Source: Paenibacillus sp. FSL H3-0469 (GTDB lineage: Bacteria > Bacillota > Bacilli > Paenibacillales > Paenibacillaceae). From it: DNA of 64,000 nucleotides. The notes beneath the pieces were generated by a model. That model was given only the letters and a program-made list of their open reading frames with translations, had not been told where the DNA came from and made no database searches. Made by a program: the position numbers and the translations under genes. The stretch covers positions 7,688,001-7,752,000 of the forward strand of contig NZ_CP150302.1 of NCBI RefSeq assembly GCF_038051945.1, written 5' to 3'. Shown one piece after another: positions 54,076 to 62,318 of this stretch. Within the stretch, counting starts at the first letter, position 1; the number at the start of each line of letters is the position of its first letter.

Positions 54076-54975
54076 ATGATAGATAACCATAACCTGCAGA
54101 TCAGAGATCCGTTTGTGCTGCCGCTTGCCGGACAGAGGCAGGGAGAGGGACTCTACTATTTATATGGCAGCACCGACAGTAATATCTGGGGCAAGGGGAC
54201 CGGCTTCAATGCGTATACCGGCAAGGATCTGGAGCATTGGGAGGGGCCATTCCCGGTATTCCGGCCGGGGACGGATTTCTATGCCGAGCGGAATTTCTGG
54301 GCACCGGAGGTCTATGAATACGGCGGCAGCTACCTCATGTTCGCTACCTTCCGGCGCAAGGACAATGATCTGCTGGGTACGGCCGTGTTAATCTCGCAAC
54401 ATCCGCTGGGCCCATTCCTCCCGCACAGTGAAGGACCGGTCACTCCGGCGGATTGGAGTTCGCTGGACGGAACACTGCACTTAGATCATCAGGGCCAGCC
54501 GTGGATGGTCTTCTGTCATGAGTGGCAGCAGACCGGAGACGGGGAAGTGTGCGCTATGCGGTTAACGGAGGATCTGCGGAGCGCGGCAGGAGAACCCGCC
54601 GTGCTCTTCCGGGCCTCGGAAGCTCCGTGGACGACTCCGTTCGTATCTGCGCGTTATACGGATCAGCTCAATTATGTAACCGATGGGCCGTTTCTGTTCA
54701 GGTCAAGCGGCGGTACGCTGTATCTGCTGTGGGCCAGCTTCATTAATAACACCTATGCACTGGGCATCGCCCGTTCTGGAAGCGGAGAGATTACAGGGCC
54801 GTGGATTCATCAGGAAGAGCCGCTCTATACTAAGGACGGAGGACATGCCATGGTATTTCGCACCTTCAGCCATCAGCTGATGCTGGCGATTCATACACCG
54901 AATCAGACGCCGGAGGAACGGCCGGTTTTTGTAGAGCTGGAGGAAGAGAATGGTGTGATGAGGGTGAGGGTGTAA
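54076..54975 (+). CDS. GH43-like five-bladed beta-propeller glycosidase
   Basis: A 299-residue protein without a signal peptide, so cytoplasmic. GH43-type features: IRDPFVLP with the catalytic-base Asp near residue 11, WAPEVYEYGGSYLMF, and SSLDGTLHLDHQGQPWMVFC. The usual acid Glu motif (EGP) is replaced by TDGPFLFR, placing Asp there. Predicted arabinosidase/xylosidase-type activity is therefore uncertain. AAAGGAGAGG precedes the ATG. It is the last gene of the operon and is followed by a terminator. Confidence 0.78.
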   Translation: MIDNHNLQIRDPFVLPLAGQRQGEGLYYLYGSTDSNIWGKGTGFNAYTGKDLEHWEGPFPVFRPGTDFYAERNFWAPEVYEYGGSYLMFATFRRKDNDLLGTAVLISQHPLGPFLPHSEGPVTPADWSSLDGTLHLDHQGQPWMVFCHEWQQTGDGEVCAMRLTEDLRSAAGEPAVLFRASEAPWTTPFVSARYTDQLNYVTDGPFLFRSSGGTLYLLWASFINNTYALGIARSGSGEITGPWIHQEEPLYTKDGGHAMVFRTFSHQLMLAIHTPNQTPEERPVFVELEEENGVMRVRV

Positions 54976-54980
54976 AAAGA

Positions 54981-55022
54981 AAAACGATTGCCGGTCCATC
55001 ACGGATCAGCAATCGTTTCATT
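54981..55022. terminator. Terminator ending the sugar operon
   Basis: AAACGATTGC-cggtcc ... GGATCA-GCAATCGTTT, with an A-tract before and TTCATT after. It also serves the convergent lipoprotein gene. Confidence 0.75.
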
Positions 55023-55034
55023 GCGGTGCGAAGC

Positions 55035-56315
55035 TTATTCGATATCAATGCTCCATTGTCCGTCTGCTTCTACAGAAAAGACATAAATTCCGTCGGTGTC
55101 GATTTTTTCCGCGGTAGAACCGGAATAATTACCAACTTCATTCACCAGCCCGCTATCATTCAATCTGACGATAAAGTTCGATTCACCTGTATGTTTGGAG
55201 GTGAACCGGGTCAGCTTGCTTTGCAGCTTTGCAAACACAACATCGTTACCCTTACCGGATAACTTAACCGGTGCGCTCTTGATATTCTCAGGGATGCTCT
55301 GCTTAATATCTGCCTTCCAGGAGCCATCCGACTCTACCTTCAGCATATACTTCCCGTCTTCGGGAATCACCACTAAAGACTTGCCCTTGTATGGTCCAAT
55401 CTCGTTAACAACATATTCTTCAAAGTCTCCAGTTTCATCATACATGTGGATAATAAAGTTAGAATTCCCGGCGTCTGAGGCCTCCACAATTGCGATCCCG
55501 CTATTAAGTTGGAAGAACTCCGTAGCCTGGTCTTTTTTTCCTTTGAGATGAACGGCTTCGTCCTTTGCCGCTGCCGGGGCTGGCGTAGCGGTTACAGCCG
55601 TTGCTGAATCAGGTAAGCCTTGGTATAACGGGAGCAGCTCAGCATATAGTTTTTGAACAGTTGCCTTGTCATCTTTTTGAATGGCAGTGGCCATTTCCTT
55701 GTATTTGCTTTGGTTTTCCTTAATTATAAACTCCATGCTATGGAGAAAATATGCTGAAATATCATCTTTTATTTCTTGGGTAAGCTCCTTTTCCAGATAG
55801 CTTTTGGCTAAATCAAGTCCTCTCGATCCAAACTCCTGGTCTGCTTCTAGGTAGGTCATATCAGTATCCCCGCCAGAGGGTGCATCCGTTTCATCGGGTG
55901 TAGGTGTGGGATCCGGATAGCGGGCGGCAACGGAAGCAGGCAGAACTCCACCAATTTTCGTAAAAATCTTCTTTACATTTTGCACATCATTTTTCTCAAT
56001 AGAGTCAGCAATCTCCAGATAAGTGAAGGTATTCTCTTTATCCTCTCTGGCCTTAATCCGGATGTTCTCGGCAATTTCTTTGGACGACTCAGCATTCCAA
56101 GCACTGGTGCCGAAGTTCTCCAGGTATTCCTGCGTCTTATCCTTCACAGAGAAGTTCTTCAGTTCTGGTGCTGGAGTAGGAGACGCAGTCGGTGCAGCAG
56201 AAGGAGTCGCGGTTGCAGCTTGCGTAACCTCAGCAGACCCGCCACATCCACTTAATATCACCGGTGACGCTAAAAGAGCAAAAGCTAAAGTCATTTTGGT
56301 TAATTTTCCGTACAT
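55035..56315 (-). CDS. Lipoprotein with two C-terminal beta repeats
   Basis: A 426-residue protein with lipobox LSGC (Cys about 24) and a Thr/Pro/Ala-rich linker (TATPSAAPTASPTPAP). A helical middle part (about 50-240) is interrupted by PDPTPTPDETDAPSGGD. Two C-terminal repeats of ~70 residues follow, each with SNFI(I/V) and ending in SDGSWKADI or ADGQWSIDI. The repeats look like beta-sandwich domains. Exposed at the cell surface; the function is unknown. It is transcribed alone. Confidence 0.75.
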   Translation of the reverse strand: MYGKLTKMTLAFALLASPVILSGCGGSAEVTQAATATPSAAPTASPTPAPELKNFSVKDKTQEYLENFGTSAWNAESSKEIAENIRIKAREDKENTFTYLEIADSIEKNDVQNVKKIFTKIGGVLPASVAARYPDPTPTPDETDAPSGGDTDMTYLEADQEFGSRGLDLAKSYLEKELTQEIKDDISAYFLHSMEFIIKENQSKYKEMATAIQKDDKATVQKLYAELLPLYQGLPDSATAVTATPAPAAAKDEAVHLKGKKDQATEFFQLNSGIAIVEASDAGNSNFIIHMYDETGDFEEYVVNEIGPYKGKSLVVIPEDGKYMLKVESDGSWKADIKQSIPENIKSAPVKLSGKGNDVVFAKLQSKLTRFTSKHTGESNFIVRLNDSGLVNEVGNYSGSTAEKIDTDGIYVFSVEADGQWSIDIE

Positions 56316-56479
56316 CAGTAATTTCCCCCAAATGTTTAATCATACTTAGCCAGTATATCAAAATTGGATTATTTCTACAGTAAAATTTAATAGAACTTTG
56401 CATTCCTTACACAAACGTGCCAAACTTGATATGATTAGGATATAGACTTGTATCATGTTGAATTAGGGGGATGTAAGCT

Positions 56480-56695
56480 GTGTATATGACAGGTTTTGGG
56501 TCCTTGCTTGCTGGAGGATTCAGTATTTTTGCTCTTTTGCTCTGGTTGACTTGTTTGGGGATGGGGATATATTTATTCGTTCTGGTGGTGAAGCTGGCAC
56601 GCAGAGGAATTATCGCGCTGGACTTGTACAATCACTCCAAAAATCTGGAAATCCGCGACCGCTACGAATCTGTTGGGCGGCGAGATGGACTCTAA
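56480..56695 (+). CDS. Small membrane protein
   Basis: About 71 residues from a GTG (AGGGGGATG upstream); one or two hydrophobic stretches (about 8-45) and a charged C-terminus (NHSKNLEIRDRYESVGRRDG). The next small-protein-like feature is absent. The function is unknown. Confidence 0.55.
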   Translation: MYMTGFGSLLAGGFSIFALLLWLTCLGMGIYLFVLVVKLARRGIIALDLYNHSKNLEIRDRYESVGRRDGL

Positions 56696-56860
56696 GTGTA
56701 GTTTAGAGTACATAGGAGTATCGAATGCCCTGCCGGATTGGCAGGGTATTTCTTTGGCTTGACAGCCTTCTAAGGGGTATGTTGCATCTGGTGGCAGGAT
56801 TTATTATACTCCCAATATGGAATATTCAAATTTGTTATAAATGGAGAGGAGTATGATCGA

Positions 56861-57532
56861 ATGAAGAAGAAGATGACTGCTGCACTGACTGCATTTGCCG
56901 TACTTGGAGGAATGGGCACGGGCGTGTATGCCGGAGCCAACCTGCAGGAGATCAAGGCTTTCCTGAATCCAAGCATCAAATTCAAGATGAACGGCCAGCC
57001 CGTACAGCTTAAGAATGGCAGCGGTGCGGTGATTGCCCCAATTTCCTATAAGGACACAACGTATCTGCCGGTCCGTTCCGTATCTGACCTGCTTGGCGTC
57101 ACTGTCAAGTTCGATGCTGCAACTAACACCATTTCTCTTGGAGAGCAGACGGCAGGTGTGCCGATTGCTACAGGCTTTGACAATATGTATCATACCAAAG
57201 ACCCGGGCAAGACTGTATACAAGGACAAGGACTACAAGGATGTATTCTTCGATGACGCCAGCAGCGACCGCGGAAGTTCCTTCATGCTGGAGCCTAACAA
57301 AAAGTATCAGAAGCTCTATCTTCAGATCGCCGCAATTGGCGGGGAGATCAAAGACTTCACGATTCAAGACGCGGACACCAACACTGTGCTGAAGAAGCAG
57401 ACCATTGACCCGGCCAGCGGGCTCACGACCATCGAAGTGGATATTGCCGGAGTCAGCAGCTTGTATCTCACCGGCGATGTGAAGAAGGGAACCTCGGTCT
57501 TCGTTCCGCTTACGACATCTTATTATAAATAA
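56861..57532 (+). CDS. Secreted stalk-domain protein (copper amine oxidase N-like)
   Basis: A 223-residue protein with a signal peptide (MKKKMTAALTAFAVLGGMGTGVYA). A copper-amine-oxidase-N-type stalk domain covers about 35-95 (YLPVRSVSDLLGVTVKFDAATNTI), a fold common in Paenibacillus surface proteins and not a sign of oxidase activity. The C-terminal ~120 residues resemble an NPCBM-like beta-sandwich (SFMLEPNKKYQKLYLQIAAI). GGAGAGGAG precedes the ATG. Probably a cell-surface carbohydrate- or wall-associated protein. Confidence 0.78.
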   Translation: MKKKMTAALTAFAVLGGMGTGVYAGANLQEIKAFLNPSIKFKMNGQPVQLKNGSGAVIAPISYKDTTYLPVRSVSDLLGVTVKFDAATNTISLGEQTAGVPIATGFDNMYHTKDPGKTVYKDKDYKDVFFDDASSDRGSSFMLEPNKKYQKLYLQIAAIGGEIKDFTIQDADTNTVLKKQTIDPASGLTTIEVDIAGVSSLYLTGDVKKGTSVFVPLTTSYYK

Positions 57533-57696
57533 TTTCTGAACTTATAAATTATTCGATTCACCCGGGAGCCTTGGTTTCCGGGCTTCTTTTTGTCTACATT
57601 TGTTGTTTGGAGGAATGTGAAAAGGGGTATTATCCGGTAAGCCATTGAATCTAACTGGCGATGTTAAAGTTCCATGAAATCATGAGGAGTGAGAAG

Positions 57697-58293
57697 ATGT
57701 ACACCAAAAAACTAATAATGTCCTTATCCTTGACCTTGTCCCTGCTGGTCCTGAGTGCGTGCAGTAATTCAGCGAATGCGCCGTCCGCTGAGCCGTCCCA
57801 GGAATCCACACCGACAGCCGAAGCGGTGCAGACCCCTGCGGCGTCAACAGAGCCGGAGCAGACACCAGCAGCAACGGATGAACCGGAGCAGACGCCCGCA
57901 CCATCGGCAGAGCCGGAACAGACGCCTGAACAGTCGGACGCTGGAGGCGGTACTGCTTCCGGCAGCGTAGACATTCCGAAAGAGCTTCCAGAGGATTTTC
58001 CGATGCCGGATAATATAACAGAGACTGTGCTGTCCACAACGTCTAAGAACGAAGGCAAAACATCGGTGATGCTGGTTTATAGAACGTCCGATAGTATGGA
58101 AGCTGTAACGAAGCTCTATGATGATTATCTGTCTGCCCAAATGGGGGACCAGTCTGTGAAGACCATTGATGCCAAGAATCTAATTATTCAGGGTATGACC
58201 AAAGACAACAAACACAGCTGGTCAGTTATTGGCGGTCCGCTTACTTCCCAGGAGGGAATCGTGGAGATTAACATCATCTGGTCCGAAATTTAA
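57697..58293 (+). CDS. Lipoprotein with EPEQTP repeats
   Basis: A 198-residue protein with lipobox LSAC (Cys about 20), then a linker containing three EPEQTP repeats (about 45-80), then a ~110-residue globular domain (ELPEDFPMPDNITETVLSTT...). The ATG at 57697 follows GAGGAG; in-frame starts at 57661 and 57682 lack sites. Function unknown; similar lipoproteins are common in Paenibacillus. Confidence 0.75.
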   Translation: MYTKKLIMSLSLTLSLLVLSACSNSANAPSAEPSQESTPTAEAVQTPAASTEPEQTPAATDEPEQTPAPSAEPEQTPEQSDAGGGTASGSVDIPKELPEDFPMPDNITETVLSTTSKNEGKTSVMLVYRTSDSMEAVTKLYDDYLSAQMGDQSVKTIDAKNLIIQGMTKDNKHSWSVIGGPLTSQEGIVEINIIWSEI

Positions 58294-58324
58294 TTCGAAT
58301 AGCCAAGCTGTTATATACAGAAGA

Positions 58325-58370
58325 ACATCCGTTGAGACTCGATTCAGAGCATTCAGCGGGTGTTTTTTTG
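58325..58370 (+). terminator. Terminator before the agr-like locus
   Basis: ACATCCGTTGA ... TCAGCGGGTGT (two G-U pairs), followed by TTTTTT. Confidence 0.75.
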
Positions 58371-58431
58371 CCTTGAGTAAAAAGTGTCGAATTTTGTAAT
58401 TAAGTAGTATACGTCTGGTGCGGCGTGGATA

Positions 58432-58437
58432 TATAAT
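58432..58437 (+). promoter_or_regulatory. Candidate -10 element of the agr-like operon
   Basis: TATAAT 40 bases before the first gene. No TTGACA-like hexamer lies 16-18 bases upstream, which would fit a promoter needing an activator such as the LytTR protein of the locus. Confidence 0.45.
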
Positions 58438-58476
58438 TAATCTTGTAAACGAAAATTAGTCAGGCGGTGTTTTGGT

Positions 58477-59100
58477 TTGTCGTGGGAACCTGTAGGCTTT
58501 ATGTTTTTTTCAACTATAGAGACGCTTGCGCTCTATTATCTGATTATGTCGCTCTTTCGATTCAAATGGAGATGGTACATATGGCAGGCCCTATTCGTCA
58601 TTTTGCTGAACAACCTCCAGAGCTATCTATTACGCAATGAACTGGGCATGTCAAATGTCGCACCACTCGTATTAATCCTGATCTTTATCTTATTCTTTGC
58701 AGCGGTAGTGAGGATGCCTCTAATCTTGTCCATTATTGCAACGATATCAGGATTTGCTATTTTTGCAGGGATTCAGACGTTGATTCTTTGGAGTGTCTTC
58801 GGCTCCGTTTCGAATATCGACAATAAGGCGAACGGGTATTTTCTGCAGGTTGCGACCGCTGCTATTGTCTTTGGAGTATTCGGCTACCTATACCGCAAAG
58901 GCAAAGGCTTCACCTTCGATCTGGATAAACTCCGCTTCAAAATAGAGGATATCTTGCTGTCCGTGCTGATTTGTGCATTTGTAATAGTAGTATCTCTCCT
59001 GCTCTATTACAATGATATTTTGTTAAATGCACTGATTTTTTTGGTTATGTCTGTCTTCCTTCTATACTATTCCACCCGGAAGGAGATGGAAGATGCTTGA
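58477..59100 (+). CDS. AgrC-like polytopic membrane protein without kinase domain
   Basis: A 207-residue protein with six hydrophobic segments filling almost its whole length, like the sensor half of AgrC-type peptide receptors. It ends RKEMEDA directly after the last TM, where a GHKL kinase would begin. The TTG start follows AGGCGGTG. Its stop overlaps the start of agrB by 8 bases, so the two are translationally coupled. Likely role: receptor for the AgrD-derived peptide, or a membrane partner that holds the LytTR regulator. The family assignment rests on topology and context, not on a motif. Confidence 0.6.
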   Translation: MSWEPVGFMFFSTIETLALYYLIMSLFRFKWRWYIWQALFVILLNNLQSYLLRNELGMSNVAPLVLILIFILFFAAVVRMPLILSIIATISGFAIFAGIQTLILWSVFGSVSNIDNKANGYFLQVATAAIVFGVFGYLYRKGKGFTFDLDKLRFKIEDILLSVLICAFVIVVSLLLYYNDILLNALIFLVMSVFLLYYSTRKEMEDA

Positions 59101-59662
59101 ATTCATGTCCGGCAAGCTTGCACTGCGCATCAAACGTATAGTTCCCGAGCATCCGGCATCTGCTACGGTCCTGAAGTTTGCTATTGCGGTCATCCTTAAT
59201 GCGTTATTTATTATTGGGCTGACACTGGTGTTGTCCCTTCTGACGGGCAGGACAAAGGAGACTATTCAGATTTTGATCTCCTTTGCCTTATTGCGTCAGG
59301 TATCCGGCGGGTTGCATCTGAAATCGGGAATGGCCTGTGTCTTGTTTACAGCAACTTTGTTCACGTTCTTGTCCTTCATTAAAGCAGGAGATACAATGAT
59401 TCTGCTTATGAATGGAATCAGTCTATTGATTGTACTGTGGCTGGCCCCTATCGGAATCGAACGCCAGACCCGGATTCCCAGACAGCACTGGCCTAAGCTC
59501 AAAGTCATAGCAGTAATGCTTGTTATGGCCAATGTGGTGGCAGGTTCACCGGTGATTGCTGCCAGTTTTTTGGCTCAATCGATCAGTCTGCTTATTGCTA
59601 GAAGGGGGGTGAGAACTGAGAATGAAGGGGTTACAGGCTCTACGACGCACAGTAGTGTATAA
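59093..59662 (+). CDS. agrB: AgrB-type peptide-processing membrane protease
   Basis: A 189-residue membrane protein. The AgrB catalytic pair is present in LRQVSGGLHLKSGMACVLF: H75 and C82, seven residues apart as in staphylococcal AgrB (H77/C84). Four or more TMs follow. AgrB cleaves the C-terminal tail of AgrD and closes the ring. AAGGAGATGG precedes the ATG. The agrD start lies within its last 41 bases. Confidence 0.88.
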   Translation: MLEFMSGKLALRIKRIVPEHPASATVLKFAIAVILNALFIIGLTLVLSLLTGRTKETIQILISFALLRQVSGGLHLKSGMACVLFTATLFTFLSFIKAGDTMILLMNGISLLIVLWLAPIGIERQTRIPRQHWPKLKVIAVMLVMANVVAGSPVIAASFLAQSISLLIARRGVRTENEGVTGSTTHSSV

Positions 59663-59765
59663 ACTTGCATCCGGTTTGTCTGCCTTCGCTGCCCTTATCG
59701 TGTTGGTTACAGCAAGTGTATTTTACATTAACCAACCCGAGGTTCCTGAAGAGTTACTTAAATAA
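59622..59765 (+). CDS. agrD: AgrD-type cyclic peptide precursor with ring Ser
   Basis: A 47-residue peptide starting at the ATG at 59622, overlapping the end of agrB in another frame. An amphipathic hydrophobic leader (VYKLASGLSAFAALIVLVT) is followed by a putative core ASVFYI and an acidic tail NQPEVPEELLK. The tail aligns with the staphylococcal AgrD recognition tail (DEVEVPKEL). A five-residue ring S32-V-F-Y-I36 would be closed as a lactone through Ser, not a thiolactone through Cys. There is no Cys in the peptide. Confidence 0.8.
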   Translation: MKGLQALRRTVVYKLASGLSAFAALIVLVTASVFYINQPEVPEELLK

Positions 59766-59782
59766 CATTGGAGTTGATCCCT

Positions 59783-60178
59783 TTGAGCACGATATCTGTT
59801 ACTAGAGACACAGAGGGAAACACTGGTGTATTCTCACTCGATATTGAAAAAATAACTTTTATGGAATTTGAACGGACTATCTATCGGATCATTGTCCATA
59901 CGTACGATCAGACCTTTTATACAGTAGGTACGCTGAAATATTGGCTTAATACCCTGGCCAGTTCAGGATATAATTTCGTTCTAGCAGATAGAAACACGTT
60001 AATTCAGGTTTCTAACATTATCCAGTTGGATAAGACGTTTCATATTGCTTATTTTGGGGAAGACCACAAAGGAGTCGAGCAAAAGTGTTTTCTGTCAGAG
60101 AAGGGCTATAAAGAAATTCTCAAATACGTAAAGACATCCGCATCGGATATTCAATTAGTGGAGCTGCCCCAGTGGTAG
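59783..60178 (+). CDS. LytTR-type DNA-binding protein without receiver domain
   Basis: A 131-residue protein from a TTG at 59783 (GGAG upstream); a TTG at 59768 is in frame. It consists essentially of one LytTR domain: beta strands with FMEFERTIYRIIVHTYDQTF, TLKYWLNTL, then FVLADRNTLIQVSNIIQLDK, the typical closing strand-loop. AgrA-type regulators have a REC domain in front; here it is absent, so phosphorylation control is not possible. Last gene of the agr-like operon, followed by a terminator. Confidence 0.8.
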   Translation: MSTISVTRDTEGNTGVFSLDIEKITFMEFERTIYRIIVHTYDQTFYTVGTLKYWLNTLASSGYNFVLADRNTLIQVSNIIQLDKTFHIAYFGEDHKGVEQKCFLSEKGYKEILKYVKTSASDIQLVELPQW

Positions 60179-60210
60179 CTTTATTTTTTATGAAGGCTTG
60201 TATATAAAAT

Positions 60211-60262
60211 AAGGCTGACCCTGCGCTGTTCATTCTGAAGCGCCTGGGGCCAGCCTTTGTTC
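60211..60262. terminator. Terminator after the agr-like locus
   Basis: AAGGCTG-a-CCCTG-c-GC ... GC-gcct-GGGG-CCAGCCTT, then TGTT. Convergent with the acetyltransferase gene. Confidence 0.7.
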
Positions 60263-60270
60263 AGATTATC

Positions 60271-60801
60271 CTAATCTGCAGCTAATTTAGAATACATACA
60301 CAGGTCAATGAAGGTTCCGTTGGACCGCTCACTCTGTCTCATTGTTCCTTCCAGCGAGAAGTTTAATTTCTGCAATACTTTAATAGAATTGATATTAGCA
60401 GGCTGAGCCTTTGCTTCTATTCTATTGAAGCCCAGTGTATCAAACGCATAATCTATTAGCGCACGAAGGGCTTCAGGCACATAACCTCTTCCCCAGAACT
60501 CGCGGCTAAGGTCATAACCGATCTCTGTCTTCGCATTGTCATAGTCCAGCATATTGTAACCGCATGAGCCGATAATCCGGCCGGATTCTGCTTCAATGAT
60601 AGAATAGCGGATCGCCTGATTCTCATCGGCTAACTTACCAAGCAGCTCAATCATTTCTACGGCCTGACTCTCATCTGTGAAGCTGCTGATATTCATGAAG
60701 CGGGTGACTTCAGGATCAGACCAGATCGCGAAAAGGCTGGCTGAATCGGCGGTACTCATTTGTCTTAACACTAATCGCTCGGTACGTAATTCAGTAATCA
60801 T
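60271..60801 (-). CDS. RimJ/RimL-type GNAT acetyltransferase
   Basis: A 176-residue enzyme opening ITELRTERLVLRQMSTADSA. The acetyl-CoA loop is REFWGRGYVPEALRAL and the C-terminal EAKAQPANINSIKVLQKLNF is typical. It acetylates N-terminal amines of proteins or small amines; substrate unknown. The ATG at 60801 follows GGAGG; the open frame up to 61008 is not protein-like and is excluded. Confidence 0.88.
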   Translation of the reverse strand: MITELRTERLVLRQMSTADSASLFAIWSDPEVTRFMNISSFTDESQAVEMIELLGKLADENQAIRYSIIEAESGRIIGSCGYNMLDYDNAKTEIGYDLSREFWGRGYVPEALRALIDYAFDTLGFNRIEAKAQPANINSIKVLQKLNFSLEGTMRQSERSNGTFIDLCMYSKLAAD

Positions 60802-61104
60802 CAAAGTGTTACCTCCATGAAGTATATATGGTATTGGTGAGGTACAACTATTGATATCTGCGCATAGTTCAGTCCTTTCCGTGTGTAAGCTGACTCTATT
60901 ATATAGAATGCACGGGAGAAAGTTAAATATCTGGTGTGCGATCCTGACGGCGGTGTTCAAAAGACGCTGACAGTAACGACCTGATTGCTGTAAATTCGTA
61001 ACCGTCATTATTAGAGGTTGTGTGAGCTTGTGCTCATGCAGTCTTTTTTATGTTTCTTATTCCTCCAAGCATGGTAAGGTTTAGGTAAAAACATCCGGGA
61101 GGGC
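60802..61104. other. Intergenic region between divergent genes
   Basis: About 300 bases with no ORF of note. It must carry the promoter of the acetyltransferase gene on the minus strand and that of the lipoprotein gene on the plus strand. A short TGAGC-ttgt-GCTCA hairpin at about 61025-61038 is followed by CTTTTTT. Confidence 0.4.
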
Positions 61105-61650
61105 ATGATGAGAAAAACGGTACTGGTAATGTTGTTCTTGTTCGTATTGACGGCTTGTGCGGATTCCAAAGACGGGGTAACCACCAAAGACTTAGCCATC
61201 CAAAAGGTGAACGATCATAAAGCCATGGTTGAGTATGGTATGAGCCGCGCGGAAGCAGAAGAGGTATTGGGCAAAGGAGAAGATAAGGATATTGCGAATT
61301 CAATCATGTACAGCTCTGGCGTAAGAATTATGTACCGTGAGGATAAAGTGGCAGGTATTACTCTGGCGGAGGAATCGAAAGATACGTATGAAACCACTGG
61401 CGGTTTTAAAATTGGCATGTCTAAGGATGACTTCAAACAAATCTATGGCGATCAGTATCTGACGGATATGGAGCGCAACCTGGATTATGCTTACGATTCC
61501 ATCAACAAGCGGTATTTGCATGATAAAGAATGGGCAGCGAAAGCTGAAGATGATACGAAAATATATGTAATTTCAGGCCTGTTCAACGGTAAGGGTGAAG
61601 CGGACGGCGTGGTATTGGTGGATAAGCGAATGGCGATAACTTACAGGTGA
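61105..61650 (+). CDS. Lipoprotein of unknown function
   Basis: A 181-residue protein with lipobox LTAC (Cys about 18). Two similar segments, MVEYGMSRAEAEEVLGKGED and FKIGMSKDDFKQIYGDQYL, suggest an internal repeat resembling the (G)MSxxEvexilG motif of SmpA/OmlA-like (BamE-fold) lipoproteins. GGGAGGGC precedes tandem ATGs. No adjacent gene suggests a role. Confidence 0.72.
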   Translation: MMRKTVLVMLFLFVLTACADSKDGVTTKDLAIQKVNDHKAMVEYGMSRAEAEEVLGKGEDKDIANSIMYSSGVRIMYREDKVAGITLAEESKDTYETTGGFKIGMSKDDFKQIYGDQYLTDMERNLDYAYDSINKRYLHDKEWAAKAEDDTKIYVISGLFNGKGEADGVVLVDKRMAITYR

Positions 61651-61700
61651 ATGGGAGGGCTGAATATAAAACTGGGCTTGTATGTTTCATAGATCTTTGA

Positions 61701-62243
61701 AGGGAGAAACAATTTATTCTGGACATTAAAGCCAAGACGGCTGAGGGCAAACGGATCAACATCGAAATGCAACTATTCAATCCATATAATATGGAGAAGC
61801 GGACACTTTTCTACTGGAGTGAGATGTATTACCACCAAATTCAAAAAGGCGACGATTACATTCAATTGAAGAAGTGTGTAACGATCAATATTTTGAACTA
61901 TTCCTGTCTTCCTAATAACCGCCATCATAATATCTTTCGCCTTCGGGAAGATCACACCGGGATTCCACTGAACAATGATCTGGAAATTCATGTAATAGAA
62001 TTAACAAAGCTCGAGGAGCAGGCCGTCCCATTAACTGGTGGTCTGATCAACTGGTTATTATTTCTGAAGGGTGTTGAGCAACCAAACTGGGAGGTGCTGA
62101 CCATGAATGAACCGATGTTGAAAAAAGCAATGGATACGCTGGAGTTCCTGAGTCAGGATGCCGCTACAAGGATGGAGTATGAAGCCCGGATGAAGTATTT
62201 GCGGGATGAGGCGTCTCGGATGAACGGGGCTAAGGCAGAATAA
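61701..62243 (+). pseudogene. N-terminally truncated Rpn/PD-(D/E)XK nuclease (transposase-like)
   Basis: The frame reads ILDIKAKTAEGKRINIEMQL, the D...ExQ catalytic region of Rpn-family recombination-promoting nucleases, and then FNPYNMEKRTLFYWSEMYYHQI, also typical. An in-frame TGA at 61698 closes the frame upstream, and the ~70 N-terminal residues normally present (…DYAFKxxF…) are missing. No start codon with a ribosome binding site precedes the catalytic Asp; the first ATG (61767) lies inside the motif. Probably a decayed copy. Confidence 0.7.
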
Positions 62244-62265
62244 AACTGTTGCAATGATAACAACG

Positions 62266-62303
62266 AAAAACGAAGCCGATCATATGATCGGCTTCGTTTC
62301 TTT
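62266..62303. terminator. Bidirectional terminator between the nuclease remnant and tRNA-Val
   Basis: AAACGAAGCCGATC-atat-GATCGGCTTCGTTT is a perfect stem with A- and T-tracts on either side. Confidence 0.9.
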
Positions 62304-62318
62304 AAGGCTATCCATATA

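Noticed and set aside
60802-61008. N-terminal extension of the RimJ-type acetyltransferase
   Set aside because: The extension is not protein-like, and GGAGG directly precedes the ATG at 60801, where homologues also begin.
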